Shown: positions 1 to 4,964 of the stretch, piece after piece
Numbering within the stretch: the stretch's first letter is position 1
Layout of the letters: each line of letters opens with the position of its first letter
NCBI GenBank assembly: GCA_030601645.1
Contig: JAUWBQ010000068.1
Coordinates: forward strand, 1 to 8,324
Direction of reading: 5' to 3'
DNA length: 8,324 bases
Source of the DNA: Candidatus Bathyarchaeota archaeon
Lineage (GTDB): Archaea > Thermoproteota > Bathyarchaeia > TCS64
Program-made: the position numbers and the translations under genes
Notes under the pieces: model-generated
Database searches by the model: none
What the model saw: only the letters and a program-made list of their open reading frames with translations
What the model was told of the DNA's origin: nothing

Positions 1-1
1 C

Positions 2-1477
2 CTCGTCGGGGAGGGGACTGAGGTGATCGACCTTGGAGGGAGGACTGTGATCCCTGGCCTCATCGACTCGCACGGCCATTTCGTGAGGACTGGGGCGACT
101 AGGATGCTCCTCGTGGATCTGAGCGAGGAGGCTGGGGTTAGGTCGATCGCCGATCTCCAAGATAAGCTCGCGGCTAGGGCTGAGGAGACACCCCCTGAGG
201 AGTGGGTCACCGGCTACCAGGAGGACGACTCCAAACTCGCGGAGAAGCGCCATCCCTCCCGGTGGGAGCTGGACGTGGCATCAAAGGAACATCCTATCAT
301 CATTTCGACGGTGGGGGGCCACTTCTCCATCGCGAACAGCAAGGCCTTCGAGATGGCCGGTGTCACCAAGGAGGCCCCCGATCCCGTGGGAGGAAGGTTC
401 GATCGGGATCCCGAGACCGGGGAGATGACCGGGGGCCTCCACGAGGCGGCAATCGAGATGATCAGGCCCGGCGGCCCCGTCTCGCCGACACGGGAGCAGT
501 CCTACGAGGGAGCGAAGCAGATCCTGAAAGAGTGTGCTTCGGTCGGCCTCACCTGCGTCTACGACACGGTTGAGGGGTCTGAGATCAGGGCGGTCCTCGA
601 CCTGAAGAACCGGGGAGAGCTCCCTATCAGGGTGCGGATGGACGCCAAGATAGAGCTCCTCCCCGAGCTGGAGAAGCTGGGCGTCTATAGGGGCCTAGGG
701 GACGATTGGGCCCGGATCTGCGGATTAAAGTTCTTCTTCGACGGGGCGATCTCGGCCAGAACAGCGGCTGTTACAGAGGAATATCTGAACAAGCCCGGCT
801 TCTACGGGGTGATGGCCACCACCCGGGAGATCGCCACGGAGACCATCATGGAGGCCTACGCGGCCGGATACAGGATCTCTGCCCACGCCAACGGCGACCG
901 GGCCATCGCCATGTACCTGGACATCATGGAGGAGGCCCAGGCCATGTATCCCAGGGAGGACCCCCGGAACAGGGACATCCACTGCACCGTGATAACCCCC
1001 GAGCTCGTGGACAGGATAAAGAAGCTGGGAATACTGCCCACCATCTTCGGGCCCTACGTCTACTATCACGGGGACAAGCTGCTGCCTGCCTTCGGGGGGG
1101 AGAGGCTGGAGAGGATGTTCGCCGCCCGGAGCTTCCTGGACGCCGGTGTCAGGATCGCCGCCCATTCCGACCACCCCTGCGCCCCCTACCCGCCGATGAT
1201 GGCCATCCACGGGCTGGTGAACAGGACCACGAAGGCGGGTAAGCCGATAGGACGGAGCCAGAGTGTCTCGGTGATGGAGGCCCTTAGGCTCTACACGATA
1301 AACGCCGCGTACCAGCAGTTCGATGAGGATCGTCTTGGATCCATAGAGCCTGGTAAGCTGGCGGACATGGTGGTCCTAGGTGAGGACATCCTTACAACAT
1401 CCACTAACTCCATCATTGACATCCCAATCGACATGACCATCATAAACGGTGGTGTGGTTTACAAGCGAGAAATATAA
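2..1477 (+). CDS. YtcJ-type metal-dependent amidohydrolase, 5'-truncated by window edge
   Basis: The frame is open from base 2 and reads LVGEGTEVIDLGGRTVIPGLIDSHGHF, the usual junction between the N-terminal beta-sandwich and the TIM barrel of the amidohydrolase superfamily. The GTG at 23 is therefore an internal valine; about 45-50 N-terminal residues lie left of the window. Visible metal and active-site motifs are the HGH pair (bases 71-79), the LKFFFDGAISARTAA block (about 724-770), SAHANGDRAI (about 880-910), the histidine of DIHCTVITPELV (about 975-1010) and AAHSDHPCAPYPP (about 1155-1195), ending with the sandwich return LGSIEPGKLADMVVLGED. This order matches the YtcJ/NfdA group (amidohydrolase_3), whose few characterised members hydrolyse N-substituted formamides or other amides. 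The true substrate cannot be read from sequence. It sits 57 bases before a DppA-like peptidase on the same strand, suggesting related catabolism of amides or modified peptides. No signal peptide can be judged because the N-terminus is missing. Confidence 0.88.
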   Translation, partial: LVGEGTEVIDLGGRTVIPGLIDSHGHFVRTGATRMLLVDLSEEAGVRSIADLQDKLAARAEETPPEEWVTGYQEDDSKLAEKRHPSRWELDVASKEHPIIISTVGGHFSIANSKAFEMAGVTKEAPDPVGGRFDRDPETGEMTGGLHEAAIEMIRPGGPVSPTREQSYEGAKQILKECASVGLTCVYDTVEGSEIRAVLDLKNRGELPIRVRMDAKIELLPELEKLGVYRGLGDDWARICGLKFFFDGAISARTAAVTEEYLNKPGFYGVMATTREIATETIMEAYAAGYRISAHANGDRAIAMYLDIMEEAQAMYPREDPRNRDIHCTVITPELVDRIKKLGILPTIFGPYVYYHGDKLLPAFGGERLERMFAARSFLDAGVRIAAHSDHPCAPYPPMMAIHGLVNRTTKAGKPIGRSQSVSVMEALRLYTINAAYQQFDEDRLGSIEPGKLADMVVLGEDILTTSTNSIIDIPIDMTIINGGVVYKREI

Positions 1478-1505
1478 TATTGAATCGGGTCATTGCTCCC
1501 TGAAA

Positions 1506-1514
1506 CTTTTTATC
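1506..1514 (+). promoter_or_regulatory. Candidate TATA box for dppA-like gene
   Basis: The T-rich element CTTTTTATC follows GAAA, a possible BRE. Its centre lies about 25-26 bases before the ATG at 1535, the spacing expected for an archaeal leaderless transcript. It suggests the peptidase gene can be transcribed independently of the upstream amidohydrolase. This is pattern-based only. Confidence 0.4.
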
Positions 1515-1534
1515 GTCTAAAAGGTTTATGTCAA

Positions 1535-2380
1535 ATGAGGAAGGGATCCAGATTGAAAGTCATAATTTCCGTGGATATGGAGGGCATCTCGGGCATCGTC
1601 GACGGCAGCATGACGGGCCGGGATAAGCACGACTACGGGAAAGGCAGGGCACTCATGGTTGCGGACGTGAACGCCGCCATCGACGGCATCCTGGAAGTAG
1701 ATCCGGAGGCCGAGATAGTGGTGAGCGACGCCCACGGGGGCATGATCAACATAGAGCCAGAGGAGCTCAATGAGGCGGCTGTTCTCGTGAGGGGGACCCC
1801 GAAGCCCCTGACACAGATGGCGGGCATCGACGACTCCTTCGACGCGGCCATGTTCGTCGGCTTCCACTCCAAGAAGGGGACCCTCCACGGCGTCCTGAGC
1901 CACACGATCTCGGGGCGATCCATCGAGAGCATCACCATCAACGGAACCGAGGTAGGGGAGACCGCTATCAACGCCGCCATCGCGGGCCACTACGACGTGC
2001 CCGTCGTCTTCGTCGCAGGAGACAAGGCCACCACGCTGGAAGCCAAAGCCCTGAACCCCGAGATCGAGGTCGCGGCGGTGAAGGAAGCCATCGGGAGGAC
2101 CGCGGCGAAGTGCCTACACCCGGCGAAGGCCAGGAAACTGATCAAGGAGAACGCCGCGAAAGGCCTGAGGAATCTGGACAAGATGAAACCTTTCACCTTC
2201 GAGCCGCCCGTGGAGACCGTCGTCAGGTTCACCAACGCCAAGATGGCCGACGCCGTGGAGTTCATGCCCTCCGCCGAGAGGCTCGACGGCAAGTCCGTCA
2301 GGTTCGTCCAGGACGACTTCATCAAGGCCTTCGGGGCCATCAGGGCCTCCATCTCCATAGCGGGCGCCGTCTCCAGCTGA
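1535..2380 (+). CDS. dppA: DppA-like D-aminopeptidase (peptidase family M55)
   Basis: Predicted zinc-dependent D-stereospecific aminopeptidase releasing D-amino acids from short peptides. Counting from the TTG at 1553, the protein begins MKVIISVDMEGISGI, placing D8 and E10 exactly where the Bacillus subtilis DppA metal ligands are. SDAHGG (D59, H61) and GFHSKKGTLHGVLSHT (H105, H112, H117) follow, then NGTEVGE (E133/E136) and the conserved core AGHYDVPVVFVAGD. From TTG the product is 275 residues, near the usual 274. I chose the ATG at 1535 (281 residues, extra MRKGSR) because a TATA-like element sits about 26 bases upstream, fitting a leaderless message, whereas the TTG has only a weak GGGA-type ribosome site. 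A still earlier TTG at 1493 is unlikely. It follows the amidohydrolase on the same strand and may share a pathway with it. M55 enzymes form decamers in the characterised case; nothing here indicates secretion. Confidence 0.85.
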   Translation: MRKGSRLKVIISVDMEGISGIVDGSMTGRDKHDYGKGRALMVADVNAAIDGILEVDPEAEIVVSDAHGGMINIEPEELNEAAVLVRGTPKPLTQMAGIDDSFDAAMFVGFHSKKGTLHGVLSHTISGRSIESITINGTEVGETAINAAIAGHYDVPVVFVAGDKATTLEAKALNPEIEVAAVKEAIGRTAAKCLHPAKARKLIKENAAKGLRNLDKMKPFTFEPPVETVVRFTNAKMADAVEFMPSAERLDGKSVRFVQDDFIKAFGAIRASISIAGAVSS

Positions 2381-2614
2381 TCCCCCCTCTGCAAATCCTA
2401 CAGACGGAACTAAACCGAACTGATCACGTACTGGCTGGACCTAACCACTGACAACTATGCAGACCCCCTAGAACTCGCTCGAAGAAGAGGGGGGGCGTGC
2501 ATCCGCCTGAGAACAACGCTCCAATCAACGAAAGCAACCTGAAAACACCTCCTCACCGATCCGATTCCAGTTGAAAACCTGAGCAATTACGAGAAAAACC
2601 CAGATGATTTCGAG

Positions 2615-2654
2615 CCCCCCCACACTCCACCACAAGGGGGGGGAGGGGGGGGGG
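2615..2654. repeat. C7 run facing G8-A-G10 run
   Basis: Seven Cs at 2615-2621 are separated by 14 bases from an eight-G run, one A and a ten-G run (2636-2654). As RNA or single-stranded DNA this could fold as a G:C hairpin or, through the G tract alone, a G-quadruplex. A smaller version (C5 at 2464-2468, G7 at 2489-2495) lies upstream. Homopolymers of this length are also where sequencing length errors occur, so exact run lengths should be treated with care. Confidence 0.5.
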
Positions 2655-2759
2655 TCATGCAGCGGAACCGGAAAAACCCTCCCCACAACGAAAGGAACCG
2701 GAAAACGACCCCGATACGATCAGAATCATGTCAAAAGGAGTACTTATGCAATACAAAAA

Positions 2760-2772
2760 CCGCTATAAGCGG
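2760..2772. repeat. Small perfect hairpin CCGCT-ATA-AGCGG
   Basis: Five base pairs close a three-base loop. It lies in the gene-free spacer, about 115 bases past the 3' end of the minus-strand CAU tRNA. No role can be assigned. Confidence 0.4.
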
Positions 2773-2800
2773 CAGCCATTATAACCCTCCGAAAAAACCC

Positions 2801-2823
2801 TTATGACCACCTACCGGTCATAA
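2801..2823. repeat. Perfect 8-bp inverted repeat TTATGACC-7-GGTCATAA
   Basis: TTATGACC (2801-2808) and GGTCATAA (2816-2823) are exact reverse complements separated by seven bases. It begins about 63 bases beyond the tRNA 3' end in the direction of minus-strand transcription. It could be a processing or termination structure, or an operator; no adjacent gene on the plus strand starts within 200 bases. One of the AACC-GAAAAC repeats starts inside its right arm. Confidence 0.5.
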
Positions 2824-2885
2824 CCACTGAAAACGCCATCATACACCACCCACCCACACCGAGAACAACTTAGAACGACCGATAG

Positions 2886-2961
2886 TGGGCCCGGAGGGAT
2901 TTGAACCCACGACTCCCAGGTTATGAGCCTGGTGCTCTAGGCCAAGCTGAGCTACGGGCCC
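2886..2961 (-). tRNA. tRNA with CAU anticodon (elongator Met or Ile2)
   Basis: Read on the minus strand it folds as a complete 76-base cloverleaf: acceptor GGGCCCG/CGGGCCC with discriminator A, D stem GCTC/GAGC with an 11-base loop containing GG, anticodon stem CCAGG/CCTGG around loop CTCATAA (anticodon at 2923-2925), five-base variable loop and T loop TTCAAAT. The T stem GTGGG/CCCTC has a U-U mismatch at its second pair. CCA is not encoded. The anticodon stem lacks the three G:C pairs of initiator tRNA, so it is an elongator Met tRNA or the AUA-reading Ile2 tRNA, whose C34 is modified to agmatidine in archaea. I cannot choose between them firmly. No intron is seen. Confidence 0.93.
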
Positions 2962-2986
2962 CCAGCAACAATATACCCCAACCCAC

Positions 2987-2998
2987 AGATAAATAAGG
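2987..2998 (-). promoter_or_regulatory. Candidate TATA box for CAU tRNA
   Basis: On the minus strand this reads CCTTATTTATCT, an A/T island in GC-rich DNA. Its centre is about 31 bases upstream of the mature tRNA 5' end at 2961, which fits a transcript starting a few bases before the tRNA. Confidence 0.5.
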
Positions 2999-3057
2999 CT
3001 TCCACAAGTCACAGAACCCTTAAACAACACCCAAGCAGAGGTCAGAACGAGACAACC

Positions 3058-3396
3058 ATGTCCCTCCAGATCTGGGAGCCCATGATCTACATATTCGCCC
3101 AGGGAGCCCTCGCCGGCATGGTCACCGGCTTCGCCGTCCGCAAACTCAACAAAGCCATCGCAGCAGCCGTAGGCCTCCTATTCCTCGTCGTCAACGTCCT
3201 ATGGATCGCCCGCATGATGGAGATCGACCTAACAATCCCCCAGCTCAACGCCCTCATGGACAACCTCGTCGCCCTCCTCCCCTTCACCCCCCGGGAACTC
3301 ATAGAATCCTACGGCTCCAACCTCGGAACCCTCACCAGCCTCCCGTTCATCGGCGGCCTCCTCGTCGGCGCCTGGATCGGCTTCAAGCTCGCCTGA
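3058..3396 (+). CDS. Small FUN14-like membrane protein
   Basis: A 112-residue protein with three hydrophobic stretches: about residues 8-27, 33-51 and 95-112, with a polar amphipathic segment (52-94) between the second and third. The pattern FAQGALAGMVTGFAVRKLNKAIAAAVGLLFL, with small residues spaced through the first helix followed by basic RKLNK and a Gly/Ala-rich second helix, resembles archaeal FUN14-family proteins (PF04930), as does the C-terminal PFIGGLLVGAWIGFKLA. Their role in prokaryotes is unknown; the eukaryotic relatives are mitochondrial outer membrane proteins. The ATG at 3058 is the only sensible start; GAGGT at 3038-3042 is rather distant as a ribosome site, and a TATA-like CCCTTAAAC (3017-3025) lies upstream. 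It stands alone between two tRNA genes. Its three arginines use CGC, CGC and CGG, unlike the AGG-rich neighbours, and nearly all codons end in C. Family assignment rests on pattern, not on catalytic motifs. Confidence 0.68.
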   Translation: MSLQIWEPMIYIFAQGALAGMVTGFAVRKLNKAIAAAVGLLFLVVNVLWIARMMEIDLTIPQLNALMDNLVALLPFTPRELIESYGSNLGTLTSLPFIGGLLVGAWIGFKLA

Positions 3397-3410
3397 CCCA
3401 GCCGGGAAGA

Positions 3411-3418
3411 AATATAAA
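3411..3418 (+). promoter_or_regulatory. Candidate TATA box for tRNA-Glu
   Basis: AATATAAA begins 15 bases after the stop of the FUN14-like gene and is centred about 32 bases before the mature tRNA-Glu 5' end, leaving room for a short 5' leader. The tRNA therefore probably has its own promoter. Confidence 0.55.
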
Positions 3419-3446
3419 CGTCCTATTCCACATACAGGTAGCCCGT

Positions 3447-3525
3447 GCTCCGGTGGTGTAGTTCGGCCAAGCATTCCGGCCTTTCGAGCCGGAGATCCCG
3501 GGTTCGAATCCCGGCCGGAGCACCA
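3447..3525 (+). tRNA. tRNA-Glu (UUC anticodon), CCA encoded
   Basis: Complete cloverleaf: acceptor GCTCCGG/CCGGAGC with discriminator A at 3522, D stem GTGT/GCAT with two G-U pairs, anticodon stem CCGGC/GCCGG around loop CTTTCGA giving anticodon TTC, variable loop AGATC, and T arm CCGGG-TTCGAAT-CCCGG. This is the typical archaeal tRNA-Glu. The discriminator is followed by CCA (3523-3525), so the 3' end appears to be genomically encoded, unlike the CAU tRNA nearby. No intron is present. Confidence 0.97.
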
Positions 3526-3532
3526 TCCAGAA

Positions 3533-3545
3533 CTATTTATATTCC
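3533..3545 (+). terminator. Possible T-rich terminator after tRNA-Glu
   Basis: CTATTTATATTCC begins eight bases after the encoded CCA. Archaeal RNA polymerase can stop at short T-rich stretches without a hairpin. The tract is interrupted by A, so the call is weak. Confidence 0.3.
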
Positions 3546-3580
3546 TAACAACTCCAGAAAACCTGGGACCCAAGAGCTGA

Positions 3581-3838
3581 TCAGTGCCTCTTAGACGCGA
3601 TGATCTCCCGGCACTGGTCGGCGTACTCGCAATAATCCAAACAGGAAGCCTCCTTATCCAGCCTCTGCCACTCCGCACCGCAATCCAGACAGAGCCCCGT
3701 CCCCTCGTCGCTCCAGATCTCGACACTCCCGCCGCAGCTATGGCATTTAACATACTTCACGGTCGGCCTGATGAAATCCCGGATCCCCGGACAAGTCTGG
3801 GGATCAGTCACAGCAGGCCTCTTAATCCTGAAGCTCAC
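3581..3838 (-). CDS. Small cysteine-rich metal-binding protein, last gene of ArsR/ferredoxin cassette
   Basis: An 85-residue protein with three cysteine groups: CHSCGG (C32, C35) and CLDCGAEW (C50, C53) together form a zinc-ribbon-like four-cysteine site; then ASCLDYCEYADQC (C66, C70, C76) adds a C-x3-C-x5-C cluster near the C-terminus. A lone C16 lies upstream. No signal peptide or membrane segment is visible. Its ATG overlaps the last codons of the ferredoxin-domain gene (shared bases 3835-3838, ATGA arrangement), so the two are almost certainly translationally coupled. Similar small proteins with a CxxxCEYAxxC tail occur near ferredoxin or hybrid-cluster-type redox genes in anaerobes, as I recall; the biochemical role is unknown. 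The first site suggests zinc, the tail could bind zinc or contribute to an iron-sulfur site. Real-gene status is well supported by the overlap and the cysteine pattern. Confidence 0.8.
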   Translation of the reverse strand: MSFRIKRPAVTDPQTCPGIRDFIRPTVKYVKCHSCGGSVEIWSDEGTGLCLDCGAEWQRLDKEASCLDYCEYADQCREIIASKRH

Positions 3839-4518
3839 GACATCTCCCCCTTCACGCCGACCACATGCCTCCTGACCGGGATCCGCTTACCCGAGGCCTC
3901 CACGGCCCAGCCCACGACCCTGAAGAGGGAAGAGCAGCAGGGGACCTCCATGATGGCGACCGTGACGCTCCTCACGTCGTTATCCCTCAAGATGGCCGCC
4001 AGCTTCCGGCCATAGCCCCGCACATCGTCAAACTTCGGACACCCGACCACCACAACCCTCCCAGAGAGCAGCGAACCATGAAAATCAGGGTGGGCCACGG
4101 GGACACAATCCGCCACAACCAGCAAGTCTGCGTCATCGTAACGGGGGCCCCTCGGAGGCACAAGATTGAGCTGGACAGGCCAGTGCATCAAGGCCGATCC
4201 ATTCATACCATGCTGATCCCCGGAAGCCTCCAGGCTCAGAGCCGCGGCCGACGGACGCCCACGAGCTCCCCCTTCAACCTCAGCAAGGTATTCGTGGACC
4301 GCCTCCTCATCGAAAGGCGGGGCCTCCCTCTCGACGATCCTCAACGCGCCCTGGGGACAGTGGCCCAGACATGCTCCCAGCCCGTCACAGTAGACATCAC
4401 TAACCAATCTGGCCTTACCGTCGACGATCTTCAAAGCGCCCTCGGCGCAGCCAGGAATGCACAGCCCGCAGCCGTTGCACAGCTCCTCGTCTATCTCTAT
4501 AATCATCCTCTCTTCCAT
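3835..4518 (-). CDS. Ferredoxin-domain protein with conserved cysteine-rich C-terminal domain
   Basis: A 227-residue protein. Residues 1-65 are a ferredoxin-like domain: C14-x2-C17-x2-C20-x3-C24 is a complete [4Fe-4S] motif, whereas the second reads CDGLGACLGHCP (C44, C50, C54) with Leu47 in place of the second cysteine. Residues 66-105 form an acidic linker. Residues 106-227 are the conserved C-terminal part, with ALMHWPVQLNLVPP, VVADCVPVAHPDFH (C138), VVGCPKFDD (C160) and MEVPCCSSL (C194, C195). I recognise this architecture from anaerobic bacteria and archaea, where it is annotated only as 4Fe-4S ferredoxin and often lies near hybrid-cluster (hydroxylamine reductase) or ArsR genes; its reaction is unproven. 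It should be cytoplasmic and act in electron transfer or metal/redox handling. The ATG at 4518 has GAGG eight bases upstream; a second ATG four codons later is possible. It lies 44 bases after arsR and overlaps the next gene by four bases. Confidence 0.87.
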   Translation of the reverse strand: MEERMIIEIDEELCNGCGLCIPGCAEGALKIVDGKARLVSDVYCDGLGACLGHCPQGALRIVEREAPPFDEEAVHEYLAEVEGGARGRPSAAALSLEASGDQHGMNGSALMHWPVQLNLVPPRGPRYDDADLLVVADCVPVAHPDFHGSLLSGRVVVVGCPKFDDVRGYGRKLAAILRDNDVRSVTVAIMEVPCCSSLFRVVGWAVEASGKRIPVRRHVVGVKGEMS

Positions 4519-4562
4519 AAGTCACGCCTCATGTGGTACAAAGACAAACTCATCACTGAGCT

Positions 4563-4913
4563 TCATCCATCCCTCTCCTGGCATCGCCCGCCCATGGGAC
4601 AGTAGTTCTCAGCATGCATTTCCACGATCTTGAAAAGAGAGTCCACGGTATCGTGGTTGACACGGTAGAAACGCTCCTTCCCCCTCCTCTCCACCTCCAC
4701 GAACCTGCACCGGACTAGGGGGCGTAGGTTGTGGGAGATCATACTCTGCTCCTGGCCCAAAGATTCCGCCAGCTGGGAGACGTTCATAGGCCCCTCCGTC
4801 AGAGCCTCAAGCGCGGCCAGCCTCGTCGGGTTGCCTAGGATGGAGAAGAACCGATAACAGGTCTCGCTTAACCCCTTCTTCAACTCTACCACAACATATG
4901 AACGTATTTTCAT
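4563..4913 (-). CDS. ArsR/SmtB-family winged-helix transcriptional repressor
   Basis: A 116-residue protein with the ArsR fold: FFSILGNPTRLAALEAL (residues 22-38), the helix-turn-helix MNVSQLAESLGQEQSMISHNLRPLVRCRFV (43-72) and the beta wing VERRGKERFYRV (75-86). The classic alpha-3 ELCVCDL metal site is replaced by MNVSQLAESL, so it is not a standard arsenite sensor. Cysteines occur at 19, 69, 105 and 111; the C-terminal HAENYCPMGGRC (H100, C105, C111) is a plausible sensing site for metal, redox or an iron-sulfur cluster. The ATG at 4913 is about 23-25 bases downstream of a TATA box, so the message may be leaderless. A perfect palindrome covers the start codon, consistent with autoregulation. 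Downstream, same strand, are the ferredoxin-domain and cysteine-rich genes, its probable targets. The inducing signal cannot be told from sequence. Confidence 0.9.
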   Translation of the reverse strand: MKIRSYVVVELKKGLSETCYRFFSILGNPTRLAALEALTEGPMNVSQLAESLGQEQSMISHNLRPLVRCRFVEVERRGKERFYRVNHDTVDSLFKIVEMHAENYCPMGGRCQERDG

Positions 4914-4920
4914 ATGAAAA
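4907..4920. promoter_or_regulatory. Perfect 14-base palindrome at arsR start, candidate operator
   Basis: TTTTCATATGAAAA is a perfect inverted repeat that includes the arsR start codon (4911-4913 on the minus strand). A second CATATGAA lies 16 bases away at 4895-4902, inside codons 4-7 of the gene, so the sites are on about one and a half helical turns. A protein bound here would block transcription start. Autoregulation by ArsR proteins at such dyads is common; binding here is inferred. Confidence 0.55.
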
Positions 4921-4930
4921 ATATCTCATA

Positions 4931-4941
4931 CGTATATAAGG
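4931..4941 (-). promoter_or_regulatory. TATA box for arsR cassette
   Basis: On the minus strand this reads CCTTATATACG. Its centre is about 23 bases before the A of the arsR ATG, which fits a leaderless or nearly leaderless archaeal transcript. It lies between the end of the LigD-domain gene (4965) and arsR, so the cassette has its own promoter. The overlapping palindrome ATACGTAT (4928-4935) may also be regulatory. Confidence 0.6.
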
Positions 4942-4964
4942 GTTCCCAAAAAAGCAGCCGATGA

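Larger units (their letters stand above)
2442..2834 (+). repeat. Diverged short direct repeats, core AACC-n-GAAAAC
   Basis: Two pairs stand out. CAACGAAAGCAACCTGAAAAC at 2526-2546 and its partner at 2686-2706 agree at 19 of 21 positions and lie 160 bases apart. TAACCACTGACAAC at 2442-2455 and TAACCACTGAAAAC at 2821-2834 agree at 13 of 14. Further copies of the core are AACCGGAAAAAC at 2666-2677, AACCGGAAAAC at 2696-2706 and GAAAAC at 2573-2578. Spacing is irregular, so this is not a CRISPR array. Low-complexity A/C composition may explain part of it. Confidence 0.45.
2381..2885. other. Gene-free A/C-rich intergenic spacer
   Basis: About 500 bases contain no convincing gene on either strand. 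The plus strand is rich in A and C and poor in T. It holds a C5 run (2464-2468) facing a G7 run (2489-2495), a C7 run (2615-2621) facing G8-A-G10 (2636-2654), a set of diverged short repeats built on AACC-GAAAAC, and two small perfect hairpins (2760-2772 and 2801-2823). The 3' ends of the dppA-like gene (+) and the CAU tRNA (-) converge on it. I see no T-run terminator after the peptidase gene. Confidence 0.7.

Noticed and set aside
23..25. GTG at 23 as the true start of the amidohydrolase
   Set aside because: The frame continues to base 2 with residues that match the family (GEGTEVIDLGGRTVIPGL), and the N-terminal sandwich strands would be missing.
725..1210. Long minus-strand open frame inside the amidohydrolase gene
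   Set aside because: It is antisense to conserved motifs of a clear gene and its translation is Gly/Val/Pro-rich low-complexity typical of a GC-rich shadow frame.
2442..2834. CRISPR array
   Set aside because: The repeats are few, diverged and irregularly spaced, with no uniform spacers and no cas genes.
2381..2885. Decayed gene or C/D box guide RNA in the spacer
   Set aside because: No stretch translates to recognisable protein fragments. C-box-like GATGATT at 2604 and several CTGA sequences are present but without the RTGATGA consensus and correct spacing.
2839..3030. 63-codon minus-strand open frame
   Set aside because: It runs straight through the complete CAU tRNA and its promoter; the translation shows the Gly-Leu-Glu type string expected from reading a tRNA gene.
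3584..4605. Two overlapping plus-strand open frames opposite the ferredoxin cassette
   Set aside because: They have no recognisable motifs, are rich in Arg/Pro/His, and run antisense to the cysteine-rich and ferredoxin genes, which show family signatures and an ATGA overlap.
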